Source of the DNA: Kitasatospora gansuensis
GTDB taxonomy: Bacteria > Actinomycetota > Actinomycetes > Streptomycetales > Streptomycetaceae
Direction: 5' to 3'
Assembly: GCF_014203705.1 (NCBI RefSeq)
Contig: NZ_JACHJR010000001.1
Location: 5,766,001-5,830,000, forward strand
Length of the DNA stretch: 64,000 bases
Shown: positions 49,336 to 59,491 of the stretch, one piece after another
Layout: every line of letters starts with the position of its first letter
Position numbering within the stretch: position 1 is the first letter of the stretch
The notes under the pieces: model-generated
Told to the model about the DNA's origin: nothing
Databases searched by the model: none
Seen by the model: only the letters and a program-made list of their open reading frames with translations
Made by a program: the position numbers and the translations under genes

Positions 49336-49367
49336 TTGACCTTCACATCAGTGTGAATACCTAGCGT
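49336..49367 (+). promoter_or_regulatory. MerR-type promoter/operator
   Basis: TTGACC (-35, 49336) and TAGCGT (-10, 49362) are 20 bases apart, a stretched spacer typical of MerR control, with the palindrome TTCACATCAGTGTGAA at 49342-49357 inside. The -10 lies 7 bases before the ATG at 49375, so the mRNA is probably leaderless. TACCTA (49358) is an alternative -10. Confidence 0.6.
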
Positions 49368-49374
49368 TGGCGGC

Positions 49375-50175
49375 ATGACAGCTCATTCCGCAGACGCCCT
49401 TTCCCTGACCACCACCCTGACCACCACCCTGGCCACCACCGTGACCGGCGCGGGCCCCGGCCTGGTCCTCGCCCATGGTGCCGGGGGTTCCGTCGCCGAC
49501 AACTTCGGCCCGCTGATTCCGGTGCTGGCCCGGGACCACACCGTGGTCGGCAGTGACTATCCGAGCACCGACGAGGAGTTGAGCCTGGACGGTCTGGCCG
49601 ACGCGGTGGTGGCCGCCGCGGTGGCGGCCGGGGTCGAGCGGTTCACCGTGATCGGCTTCTCGCTCGGTTCGGCGGTCGCGGTGCGCGCGGCGACCCGGCA
49701 CCCGGATCGGGTGCGTGGGCTGGTGCTGGCGGCCGGGTTCGCCCGCGCGGACAACCGGTTCGGGCTGGCGATGGAGTTGTGGCAGGAGGCGCTGGGCCGG
49801 GGCGACCGGGAGACCTTCGCCCGGTTCGCCCTGTCCAGCGGGTTCGGCGCGGACTTCGTCAACGCCCTGCCGGGGGAGCAGCTGCCCGGGCTGGTCGGGC
49901 AGGTCGCGGCGGGGGTGCCGGGCGGGACCCGTCGGCAGGCGGAGCTGGCCGCCCGGGTCGACACCACCGCCGAGCTGGCCGCGCTGGCGGTGCCCGTGCT
50001 GGTGGTGAACGCGACCCGGGACCTGCTGGTCGATCCGGCCAACTCGCGGGAGCTGGCGGCGGGGATACCCGGTGCCGAGTACGTCGAGATCGACGCCGGG
50101 CACGTGTTCATGGCCGAGCGGCCCGACGAGTGGGAGACGCGGGTGGTCACGTTCCTTCGGGAGCGGGGGCTGTAA
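49375..50175 (+). CDS. Alpha/beta hydrolase
   Basis: A 266-residue alpha/beta-hydrolase. Nucleophile elbow GFSLGSA (Ser), oxyanion segment LAHGAGGS, acid in VNATRDLL and final His in DAGHVFMAERP. N-terminus is Thr-rich, low complexity. Divergent from MerR and ended by a perfect hairpin. Substrate unknown; MerR linkage suggests response to a toxic organic compound. Confidence 0.88.
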   Translation: MTAHSADALSLTTTLTTTLATTVTGAGPGLVLAHGAGGSVADNFGPLIPVLARDHTVVGSDYPSTDEELSLDGLADAVVAAAVAAGVERFTVIGFSLGSAVAVRAATRHPDRVRGLVLAAGFARADNRFGLAMELWQEALGRGDRETFARFALSSGFGADFVNALPGEQLPGLVGQVAAGVPGGTRRQAELAARVDTTAELAALAVPVLVVNATRDLLVDPANSRELAAGIPGAEYVEIDAGHVFMAERPDEWETRVVTFLRERGL

Positions 50176-50182
50176 AGGCGGC

Positions 50183-50213
50183 GGGGAGGGCCGTCCGCCG
50201 GACGGCCCTCCCC
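50183..50213. terminator. Hairpin terminator
   Basis: GGGGAGGGCCGTCCG and CGGACGGCCCTCCCC, 15-bp perfect arms about a single centre base, 7 bp after the hydrolase stop. Confidence 0.85.
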
Positions 50214-50352
50214 GTTACCTGCTCACCCTGCCACCTGTGCTGCCCATCTCCTTGAGTGTCACCAGAAGGGGTACCCCGGGAAACGGGCCAATGGGGTGAC
50301 GGGCGAAGCGGGAGGTCGGCTGTGACGGGCCGCACAGATGATGTGCAATTTG

Positions 50353-50382
50353 TTGCATAGGGGGCGGAGCGGGCCCTACCTT
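50353..50382 (+). promoter_or_regulatory. Promoter of the dienoyl-CoA reductase gene
   Basis: TTGCAT (50353-50358) and TACCTT (50377-50382), spacer 18, with 6 bases to the ATG at 50389. A leaderless mRNA is likely, as there is no Shine-Dalgarno. Confidence 0.5.
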
Positions 50383-50388
50383 GGCGCC

Positions 50389-52389
50389 ATGACCGCGTAC
50401 CCGAACCTTTTGCGTCCGCTCGACCTCGGCTTCACCACGCTCCCCAACCGGGTGCTGATGGGCTCGATGCACGTCGGCCTGGAGGAGGCCGAGAACGGCT
50501 TCGAGCGGATGGCCGAGTTCTACGCGACCCGGACCAGGGCCGGCGTCGGCCTGATCGTCACCGGCGGCATCGCGCCCAACGAGGCGGGTCGCCCGTGGGA
50601 GGGCGGCGCCAAGCTGACGACCGATCAGGAGGCCGCCGAGCACCGGGTGATCACCGGGGCGGTGCACGCGGCGGGCGGCAAGATCGCGCTCCAGCTGCTG
50701 CACTTCGGCCGGTACGCGTACCACGCCGAGCTGGTCGCGCCGAGCGCGATCCAGGCGCCGATCAGCCCCTTCCCGCCGCGCGCGCTGACCGAGGACGAGG
50801 TCGAGCAGACCGTCGAGGACTTCGCCCGGGCCGCCGAGCTGGCCAAGTCGGCGGGGTACGACGGCGTGGAGATCATGGGCAGCGAGGGCTACCTGATCAA
50901 CGAGTTCATCGCCGCGCCGACCAACCGGCGCGAGGACCGCTGGGGCGGCAGCTACGAGAACCGGATGCGCTTCCCGGTCGAGATCGTCCGGCGGGTGCGC
51001 GAGCGGGTCGGCGCCGAGTTCATCGTGATCTACCGGCTCTCCATGCTCGACCTGATCCCCGGCGGCTCCACGCTGGCCGAGGTGGTGCAGCTGGCCAAGG
51101 CGGTCGAGGCGGCCGGGGCCACCATCATCAACACCGGGATCGGCTGGCACGAGGCCCGTATCCCGACCATCGCCACCTCGGTCCCGCGCGCGGCGTACGC
51201 CTGGGTGACCAAGCGGCTGATGGGCGAGGTGTCCGTGCCGCTGGTGACCAGCAACCGGATCAACACCCCCGAGCTGGCCGAGCAGCTGCTCGCCGACGGG
51301 CACGCCGACCTGGTCTCGCTGGCCCGGCCGCTGCTCGCCGACCCGGAGTTCGTGGCCAAGGCCGAGGCCGGCACCCCCGAGGCGATCAACACCTGCATCG
51401 GCTGCAACCAGGCCTGCCTGGACCACACCTTCAGCGGGCGGATCACCTCCTGCCTGGTGAACCCGCGCGCCTGCCACGAGACCGAGCTGGTGCTCGCCCC
51501 GACCCGCCGCCGCAAGCGGATCGGCGTGGTCGGCGCCGGACCGGCCGGCCTCGGCTTCGCGGTGGCCGCCGCCGAACGCGGTCACACGGTCACCCTGTAC
51601 GACGCCGCGGACCGGATCGGCGGGCAGCTGAACGTGGCCCGGCAGGTGCCGGGCAAGCAGGAGTTCGACGAGACCCTGCGCTACTTCCGGCACCAGCTGG
51701 CGGAGCGTCAGGTCGAGGTACGGCTCGGTACGGCCGTCACCGCGGCCGGGCTGCTGGCCGAGGGGTACGACGAGGTGGTGCTCGCCACCGGCGTCACCCC
51801 GCGCGTCCCGGAGATCCCCGGGGTGGATCACCCGAGCGTGGTCGGCTACCTGGACCTGCTGCGCGGCGACGCGGTGGCCGGTGAGCGGGTGGCGGTCATC
51901 GGCGCGGGCGGGATCGGCTTCGACGTGGCCGAGTTCCTGACCGACCAGGACGGCGACTTCTACGCGAGCTGGGGCATCGACACCGAGCACCGCGAGCCCG
52001 GCGGGCTGCGTACCCCCGAGCGGCCGAAGCCGCCGCGCACCGTGCACCTGATCCAGCGCAAGCCCGGCAAGGTCGGCGCGGGCCTCGGCAAGACCACCGG
52101 CTGGATCCACCGGGCCGAGCTGGCCCACCGGGGTGTGCGCACCGTCTCCGGCGCGAGCTACCGGCGGATCGACGACGAGGGCCTGCACCTGACCGTGGAC
52201 GGCGAGGACCGTACCGTCCCGGTCGACACCGTGGTGCTGTGCGCCGGGCAGGAGCCGCGCCGGGAGCTGCACGCCGAGCTGCTGGCCGGTGGCGCCTCGG
52301 TGCACCTGATCGGCGGCGCGGACGTGGCCGCCGAGCTGGACGCCAAGCGGGCGATCGACCAGGGCACCCGGCTCGCGGCCGAGCTCTGA
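50389..52389 (+). CDS. fadH: 2,4-dienoyl-CoA reductase (FadH-type)
   Basis: A 666-residue OYE-like flavoenzyme. Residues 1-330 are a TIM barrel with FMN-site segments (LQLLHFGRYAYH, DGVEIMGSEGYLINEF, NRREDRWGGSYENRMRF). A [4Fe-4S] cluster region is CIGCNQACLD and later SCLVNPRACHE. The C-terminal part has FAD (GVVGAGPAGLGFA) and NAD(P) (VAVIGAGGIGFDVAEFL) Rossmann motifs. Length and order equal E. coli FadH, which reduces 2,4-dienoyl-CoA in unsaturated fatty acid oxidation. ATG at 50389 is kept over the 50338 start. Confidence 0.93.
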   Translation: MTAYPNLLRPLDLGFTTLPNRVLMGSMHVGLEEAENGFERMAEFYATRTRAGVGLIVTGGIAPNEAGRPWEGGAKLTTDQEAAEHRVITGAVHAAGGKIALQLLHFGRYAYHAELVAPSAIQAPISPFPPRALTEDEVEQTVEDFARAAELAKSAGYDGVEIMGSEGYLINEFIAAPTNRREDRWGGSYENRMRFPVEIVRRVRERVGAEFIVIYRLSMLDLIPGGSTLAEVVQLAKAVEAAGATIINTGIGWHEARIPTIATSVPRAAYAWVTKRLMGEVSVPLVTSNRINTPELAEQLLADGHADLVSLARPLLADPEFVAKAEAGTPEAINTCIGCNQACLDHTFSGRITSCLVNPRACHETELVLAPTRRRKRIGVVGAGPAGLGFAVAAAERGHTVTLYDAADRIGGQLNVARQVPGKQEFDETLRYFRHQLAERQVEVRLGTAVTAAGLLAEGYDEVVLATGVTPRVPEIPGVDHPSVVGYLDLLRGDAVAGERVAVIGAGGIGFDVAEFLTDQDGDFYASWGIDTEHREPGGLRTPERPKPPRTVHLIQRKPGKVGAGLGKTTGWIHRAELAHRGVRTVSGASYRRIDDEGLHLTVDGEDRTVPVDTVVLCAGQEPRRELHAELLAGGASVHLIGGADVAAELDAKRAIDQGTRLAAEL

Positions 52390-52405
52390 CCGACGGCTCC
52401 CCGGG

Positions 52406-52540
52406 TCAGCGCCAGCTGCCCGGACCGTCCCCGACCTCGGTGAACGCGGCCAGCGCCAGCGCGCCGATGAACAGCGCGGCCATCAGCAGCAGGATCAGAC
52501 AGCCGGCCGCGTCGGCCCTGGTCTTGCCCTGGCTGCGCAT
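52406..52540 (-). CDS. Single-TM micro-protein
   Basis: A 44-residue protein with a hydrophobic core (about 12-32) and a charged N-terminus (MRSQGKTRADAAG). It lies convergent to fadH. The ATG at 52540 follows AGGGGG. Small membrane proteins like this are widespread in streptomycetes; function unknown. Confidence 0.5.
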   Translation of the reverse strand: MRSQGKTRADAAGCLILLLMAALFIGALALAAFTEVGDGPGSWR

Positions 52541-52626
52541 GCCGCCCCCTAGTCCGCCGCCGTGGTCGTCGGCGGCGGGGGACCCACGATAGCGACGGAC
52601 CCCTGCTCTGCCCAGACCACACCTCT

Positions 52627-52658
52627 CGAAGGCCCCCGGCTGCTGCCGGGGGCCTTCG
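52627..52658. terminator. Hairpin terminator
   Basis: CGAAGGCCCCCGGC and GCCGGGGGCCTTCG (14-bp perfect stem, loop of 4) between the fadH region and gcl. Insulates gcl from upstream transcription, or acts leftward as an attenuator of the micro-protein gene. Confidence 0.75.
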
Positions 52659-52751
52659 TCGTGCCCGGCCGCTGCCCGGTGGTGCGTGGCCGGTGCAGGG
52701 CCCACCCCGTGGACCGGCCTTGACGTTTTGTTGAAAGCGACTTACTTTTCT

Positions 52752-52787
52752 TTTCGCATACCAGAATCATCCTTCCGTATCGTGGAA
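52752..52787 (+). promoter_or_regulatory. Tandem IclR/AllR-like boxes upstream of gcl
   Basis: TTTCGCATACCAGAA (52752) and TTCCGTATCGTGGAA (52773) share a TTYCGYAT-N4-GAA pattern and are spaced 21 bases, two helical turns. IclR-family AllR regulators control glyoxylate/allantoin genes; these may be their sites. A match to a characterised box cannot be checked here. Confidence 0.5.
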
Positions 52788-52812
52788 GTCTGACGGACGC
52801 AGGAGTAAGCCG

Positions 52813-54600
<1,788 letters not shown>

Positions 54601-54613
54601 TCCGACCCGCAGG

Positions 54614-54647
54614 AGGCCCGGCACCGCCCAACGGCGGTGCCGGGCCT
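54614..54647. terminator. Hairpin terminator after gcl
   Basis: AGGCCCGGCACCGCC and GGCGGTGCCGGGCCT, 15-bp perfect arms, loop of 4. Lies between the convergent ends of gcl and the lyase gene and can serve both. Confidence 0.85.
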
Positions 54648-54657
54648 CGGCGTTGGC

Positions 54658-55839
54658 TCAGGCCGGGTTGTCGGCGTGGGTCAGGGTCTCCCAGGCGGTG
54701 AAGAGATTGTTGGTGCCGGCCGGGCGTTGCTGCTCGGTGAGCAGCCGGGTGTTGGTCATGCCGTAGCCGAGGCGGTTGGCCAGGGCGTTGTAGCCGACCT
54801 CGGTGACCGGGCCGAGGGACTGGTTCAGGGTGCCGCCGCAGAGCCAGGACGGGACGGCGGTGCCGAGTTGGTACTTGGACTGGAAGCCCAGGGCGTGCCG
54901 GAGGCGGTCGGCGATCTCGGGGTAGAGGTCCTGGCCCTGGAGCCGGCTGGTCTCCGCGACGTGCGAGATGGCGGAGAGGCCGTAGCCGGTGTGGGTGAGG
55001 TCGCGGCAGGTCTCCTGGGTCAGGCCGTCGACGAAAGTGCCCTGGCCCTGCCAGTAGTTGACGATCTCGTCCCGGGTGTCCAGGCCGCTGCCCGGGACGG
55101 TGCGGGGAAGCGGGCCGTCGGAGGCGAGGTAGATGTAGGCGGGGACCCGGTTGCGGAAGAGCGCGACCGCCTTGTCGTAGACGGCGCGGTCGTTCAGGAA
55201 GACGCCGATGCCGATGCCCGCCTCGACCATACTGAGCTCCCAGTTGCCGTTGGAGCGCGAGCCGTTGGCCACCTCGGGGAGGTAGACGGTGCGCAGCATG
55301 GTGGCGAACCGGGTGACCCGGGCGGCGGGCCAGTTGCCGTAGCCGTAGCGGATGATCTCGGCGGCCCGGGGCCAGACCGAGCCGGCCCAGGCGGTCTGCA
55401 GCGGGGCGTTGCTGTTGGTGTGGTCGGTGATGGTGCCCGACCAGGCGTCCATCAGCTGGATCGCCTTCTCGGCGTACCGGCTGTCCCGGGTGATGTACCA
55501 GTCCAGGGCCAGGGTGTACGCCGCGATGGCGTCCTCGCGCTCGTCGGTGCAGCCGTTGTTGGGGTTGGAGTAGGAGCCGCACTCGACCACCGCGCGCGGC
55601 TTGGCGGTTCGGGTCAGCGAGGCGTACTTGCTGGTGTGCAGCTGGTCGTAGGCGGCCTTCCAGGGCTGCGCCCCGGTCTGCACCTTGGCCCGGACGAAGT
55701 CCAACTGCCCGGTGCCGACCAGGACTCCGGGGTGGGTGAAGGTGGCGGGGGCGGCCTGTGCGGTGGTGGGGGCGACGGCCGGGAGGAGGCCGAGGGCGGT
55801 GGCCAGCACGGCGGCCCCGGCGAGAGCTCTGCGGATCAC
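54658..55839 (-). CDS. Secreted alginate-lyase-family protein
   Basis: A 393-residue secreted protein: signal peptide (1-30, ending AQAAPA), then an all-helical (alpha/alpha) domain with the alginate_lyase (PF05426-like) features NGNWELSMVEAGIGIGVFL and REDAIAAYTLALDWYITRD, AWAGSVWPRAAEIIRYGY. A Tyr/His/Asn set expected of the lyase is plausible but not fully placed. It acts outside the cell on uronic-acid polysaccharides or similar. Separated by 22 bp from the upstream GH18 gene on the same strand, so probably cotranscribed. Confidence 0.82.
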   Translation of the reverse strand: MIRRALAGAAVLATALGLLPAVAPTTAQAAPATFTHPGVLVGTGQLDFVRAKVQTGAQPWKAAYDQLHTSKYASLTRTAKPRAVVECGSYSNPNNGCTDEREDAIAAYTLALDWYITRDSRYAEKAIQLMDAWSGTITDHTNSNAPLQTAWAGSVWPRAAEIIRYGYGNWPAARVTRFATMLRTVYLPEVANGSRSNGNWELSMVEAGIGIGVFLNDRAVYDKAVALFRNRVPAYIYLASDGPLPRTVPGSGLDTRDEIVNYWQGQGTFVDGLTQETCRDLTHTGYGLSAISHVAETSRLQGQDLYPEIADRLRHALGFQSKYQLGTAVPSWLCGGTLNQSLGPVTEVGYNALANRLGYGMTNTRLLTEQQRPAGTNNLFTAWETLTHADNPA

Positions 55840-55861
55840 GACGGTTCCTTCCGAGGGACGG

Positions 55862-57268
55862 TCAGGCGGGCAGCAGCCACTGCTGGTTGGCGGCGCCGAA
55901 GCAGTCCCAGATCTGCAGCCGGGTGCCGTTCGCGGAGCTGGGCCCGGTGGCGTCCAGACAGCGGCCGGAGACCGGGTTGACCAGGGTGCTGTTGGCGCCG
56001 GTCTGCCATTGCTGGGCGGCGGTGCCGTTGCAGTCCCAGAGCTGGACCTTGGTGCCGTTGGCCGTCCCGGCGCTGGTGACGTCCAGGCACTTGCCGAGCG
56101 CCTGGAGCGAACCGTCCGCCGCCACCGTCCAGTTCTGCGCGGCGGTGCCGTTGCAGTCGTAGAGCTGGACGGCGGCGCCGTTGGCGCTGCTCGCCGCCGC
56201 GACGTCCACGCACTTGCCGCCGTAGCCGCTGATCCGGCCGGTCGGACGCGGTGAAGTTCCGCCGCCGGTGATGGAGTTGAAGGTGCGGGCGAACTGGTAC
56301 GGGCTCTGCGAGGTGCCGCTGCAGGAGTCCGAGAGGGTGCCGTTGCCGGCGCACGCCTTGTCCCGGCCGAGCGCCCAGAAGGCGAGCAGCTGGATGCCCT
56401 TGGCGGCGGCGAAGTTGGCCAGCGTGGTGGCGTTGCCGGTGCTGAACACCTCGGCCTGGGTGTCGTTGACCCCGATCATCGGGGTGTTGCCCTCCATCGC
56501 CCAGAGCTGCTGGTCGGTCTTGCCGGTCCAGATGTTCCCGAGCTGGCCGCGCAGGGCGGTGGCGGCGTCGGTGGCGGCCTTGCCCATGTCCATCGCGGGG
56601 CCGTAGTCCATGGTCATGATGTTGACCACGCCGACGTCCAGCCCCCGGCTCTTGGCGTTGCCCAGCAGGCTGAGCGAATTCGCTTCCAGGCCAGTCGGGT
56701 TGACCGGCAGGGTGTAGTGCACGGCGAGTCTGCGGCCGGCTGCCGCGTACTCCTGCTGGAGCTGGGCGAGGGCCTGGTTGCGACGGTCGTTGGCGGCGGT
56801 GTCGTTGAGCGAGCCGCCCTCGATGTCGAGGTCGATCTTCGTCAGGTTGAGGGTGTCGACCACCCGCTTGTACTGGGCCTTCAGGCCGCTGACCGAGGTA
56901 CAGGCCTGGCCGAGTTCGGTGCCGGCCGCGCCGCCGAAGGAGGCGATCACGTCGCCGCCGGCCGCCCGCAGGCTGTTGATCGCCGACTGCCAACCTCCGT
57001 CGGTGATCGGAGTGTTGCCATTGAAGGTGGCGTTGCAGCTGCCGTCGCTGATCACGAATGCCAGGGTGAAGTACTTCAGCCCGGTGGCGGCCCGGGCGTC
57101 GGCCATCGCGGTCGGCGACTTCCAGGTCTCCACGTAGGGGGCGGCGTACTGAGCGGGGAAGCCGGGGCCCGGGTTGGCGGCGGCGTGTGCCGCGGTGGTG
57201 GCCAGGCCGGTGGGGAGCAGGGCGAGCAGCGCGGCCAGGGCAGGCAGGCGCCAGGAGGTACGGGACAT
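55862..57268 (-). CDS. Secreted GH18 chitinase-like enzyme with RICIN domain
   Basis: A 468-residue protein. Signal peptide 1-30, GH18 TIM barrel 40-320 with KIDLDIEGG (D146, D148, E150 catalytic) and SFGGAAG, then a linker and a C-terminal ricin-type beta-trefoil (about 342-468) with GKCVDVAAASSANGAAVQLYDCN-type repeats and QxW words. Such enzymes cleave chitin or GlcNAc polymers and use the lectin to hold the substrate. A LacI-type operator lies between the promoter region and the start; a DasR-type site lies in the shared upstream gap. Confidence 0.9.
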   Translation of the reverse strand: MSRTSWRLPALAALLALLPTGLATTAAHAAANPGPGFPAQYAAPYVETWKSPTAMADARAATGLKYFTLAFVISDGSCNATFNGNTPITDGGWQSAINSLRAAGGDVIASFGGAAGTELGQACTSVSGLKAQYKRVVDTLNLTKIDLDIEGGSLNDTAANDRRNQALAQLQQEYAAAGRRLAVHYTLPVNPTGLEANSLSLLGNAKSRGLDVGVVNIMTMDYGPAMDMGKAATDAATALRGQLGNIWTGKTDQQLWAMEGNTPMIGVNDTQAEVFSTGNATTLANFAAAKGIQLLAFWALGRDKACAGNGTLSDSCSGTSQSPYQFARTFNSITGGGTSPRPTGRISGYGGKCVDVAAASSANGAAVQLYDCNGTAAQNWTVAADGSLQALGKCLDVTSAGTANGTKVQLWDCNGTAAQQWQTGANSTLVNPVSGRCLDATGPSSANGTRLQIWDCFGAANQQWLLPA

Positions 57269-57294
57269 GGGGGTTCTCCAGGGGGCTTTGTGGG

Positions 57295-57307
57295 GGGAGC
57301 GCTCTCC
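57295..57307. promoter_or_regulatory. LacI/CebR-like operator
   Basis: GGGAGCGCTCTCC differs by one base from the GGGAGCGCTCCC palindrome bound by CebR and other streptomycete LacI-family sugar repressors. It is 27-39 bp upstream of the GH18 start on the minus strand. Confidence 0.6.
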
Positions 57308-57454
57308 GGGGAGGGTGGCACGGAGTCAACTAGAGCCGTACGGCGTCGTCAAGAGTTCGGCTGGAAGGTTTCCTTACTGATCAGGCGTCAACTGTCGAAT
57401 CATGGCTGTGACGTGCAAGGCAGTCTGTGTTCAGTAGTTGACGAACATTCAGCG

Positions 57455-57470
57455 AATGGTCCAGACCTTG
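57455..57470. promoter_or_regulatory. DasR-like responsive element
   Basis: AATGGTCCAGACCTTG resembles the DasR site ACTGGTCTAGACCACT, with the TGGTC/GACC half-sites kept. DasR represses chitin and GlcNAc genes in streptomycetes. It lies in the divergent gap between the GH18 and GH30 genes, so it could control both. Confidence 0.55.
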
Positions 57471-57531
57471 ACGCCGCCCAGCCTCCAGGAGTTGAATCAG
57501 CGGCCATCCCCCACCCCACAAGGAGTTCACC

Positions 57532-59382
57532 GTGCTCCGAATCCCCCGCGCCGCCACCGGCCTGCTCGCCGGGGCCCTGGTCGCCACCGGCCTGCTGGCC
57601 GCCGCCCCCACCGCCACCGCCGCCGGAGAGTCCGTCGCGGTCTGGCTCACCACCACCGACGACGCCGGCGGCCGCCACGTCACCCGCGGCCTCCAGCCCC
57701 AGGCCGCGGTCGCCTTCGCGGCGGGCGGCGGCGCGGGCCAGCAGATCACCGTGGACGAGAGCGTCCGCTACCAGCAATTCACCGGTGGCGGAGCCTCGTT
57801 CACCGACACCGCCGCCTGGCTGCTGAACAGCAGCGGCGCGCTCTCGGCGGCCACCCGGGACGCCACCATGCGCAAGCTGTTCTCGCCGACCGAAGGCATC
57901 GGCCTGTCGCTGACCCGCAATCCGATGGGCTCCTCCGACCTGGCCCGGTTCGGGTACACCTACGACGACCGCCCGGCCGGGCAGACCGACCCGACCCTGG
58001 CGAACTTCTCCGTCGCGCACGACCTGGCGGACGTCCTGCCGCTGACCAGGCAGGCCAAGCAGCTCAACCCGGCCCTCACCACGATCGCCAGCCCCTGGAC
58101 CGCCCCGGCCTGGATGAAGGACAGCGGCAGCCTGAACGGCGGCTGGCTGAAGTCCGAGTACTACGCCGCGTACGCCCAGTACTTTGCCAAGTACGTGCAG
58201 GCGTACCAGGCCCAGGGCGTGCCGGTGGACTACCTCACCGTGCAGAACGAGCCGACCTGCTGCGGCGGTTACCCCTCGATGAGCTGGAACGGCGCGGGGC
58301 TGGCGTACTTCACCAAGAACAGCCTGCTACCCGCCCTGCAGGGTGCCGGGCTGACCAGCAAGGTGCTCGCGCTGGACTGGAACTGGGACCAGTACACGGG
58401 CTACGGCGCCCCGGTGGTGGACGACCCGGCGATCCGCAGTCACCCCAACTTCGGCGGCATCGCCTGGCACGGCTACGGCGGAGACGTGGCGACCCAGACC
58501 ACCGTGCACAACCAGTACCCGGCCGTGGACGCGTTCGGCACCGAGCACTCCGGTGGTACCTGGATCGCCGACCAGCAGCGCGAGGACATGCGCAACATCA
58601 TCGACTACACCCGCAACTGGGCGAAGTCGGTGACCAAGTGGAGCCTGGCGGTGGACCAGAACATGGGCCCGCACTACGGCGGTTGCGGCACCTGCACCGG
58701 GCTGGTCACGGTGCAGAACGGCGGCAGCCGGGCCGGGCAGGTGGACTACACGGTGGAGTACTACACCATGGGTCACCTGACCAAGTTCGTCCGCCCGGGC
58801 GCGTACCGGATCGCCTCCACCGCCAACTCGGCGGTGCCGAACGTGGCCTGGCAGAACCCGGACGGTTCGAAGGCGCTGATCGCGTACAACGACAGCGGCT
58901 CCGCGCAGAGCGTCCGGGTCAACTGGGGTGGCCAGAGCTTCGGTTACCAGCTCCCGGCGAAGACCTCGGCGACCTTCACCTGGAACGGCGGGCAGAGCAG
59001 CGGCGGCGGCCGGATCACCGGCCTGGCCGGCAAGTGCCTGGACGTGGCGGGCGCGAGCAGCGCCAACGGCACCGCCGTCCAGCTCTGGGACTGCAACGGT
59101 ACCGCCGCGCAGACCTGGACGGCCGGGGCGGACGGCACCGTGCGCGCGCTCGGCAAGTGCCTGGATGTGGCAGCCGCGAACAGTGCGGACGGCGCCAAGG
59201 TCCAGCTCTGGGACTGCAACGGCAGTGCGGCGCAGAGCTGGTCGCCGAACGCCGACGGCACGCTGCGGGCGCTCGGCAAGTGCCTGGACGTGACCGGGAA
59301 CAGCTCGGCGAACGGTACGCCGACCCAGCTGTGGACCTGCTTCGGCGGGGCCAACCAGCGCTGGACGATGCCCGCCGCCTGA
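57532..59382 (+). CDS. Secreted GH30 glycoside hydrolase with RICIN domain
   Basis: A 616-residue protein. Signal peptide 1-31, GH30 TIM barrel with acid/base Glu in TVQNEPTCC (E240) and nucleophile Glu in AFGTEHSGGTW (E338), a beta-sandwich side domain, then a C-terminal ricin-type trefoil (about 490-616) with three GKCLDV...LWDCNG repeats. GH30 members split beta-1,6- or beta-1,4-glucans or glucosylceramide; the subfamily is not certain. Divergent from the GH18 gene with a shared regulatory gap. Confidence 0.9.
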   Translation: MLRIPRAATGLLAGALVATGLLAAAPTATAAGESVAVWLTTTDDAGGRHVTRGLQPQAAVAFAAGGGAGQQITVDESVRYQQFTGGGASFTDTAAWLLNSSGALSAATRDATMRKLFSPTEGIGLSLTRNPMGSSDLARFGYTYDDRPAGQTDPTLANFSVAHDLADVLPLTRQAKQLNPALTTIASPWTAPAWMKDSGSLNGGWLKSEYYAAYAQYFAKYVQAYQAQGVPVDYLTVQNEPTCCGGYPSMSWNGAGLAYFTKNSLLPALQGAGLTSKVLALDWNWDQYTGYGAPVVDDPAIRSHPNFGGIAWHGYGGDVATQTTVHNQYPAVDAFGTEHSGGTWIADQQREDMRNIIDYTRNWAKSVTKWSLAVDQNMGPHYGGCGTCTGLVTVQNGGSRAGQVDYTVEYYTMGHLTKFVRPGAYRIASTANSAVPNVAWQNPDGSKALIAYNDSGSAQSVRVNWGGQSFGYQLPAKTSATFTWNGGQSSGGGRITGLAGKCLDVAGASSANGTAVQLWDCNGTAAQTWTAGADGTVRALGKCLDVAAANSADGAKVQLWDCNGSAAQSWSPNADGTLRALGKCLDVTGNSSANGTPTQLWTCFGGANQRWTMPAA

Positions 59383-59491
59383 CCGGCCGGTGCGGGGGTG
59401 GGCCGTCAACTGGCGTGACGCAAAGAAGCATTGACAAAAGGGGCATGTGCACGCCAGCTTGGTTCCACCCCCACACCGAGAGGCAGTTCTC

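Noticed and set aside
50215..52305. A 696-codon minus-strand frame opposite fadH
   Set aside because: Mirror of a clearly conserved flavoenzyme gene; His/Arg/Gly-rich, no domain, no start context.
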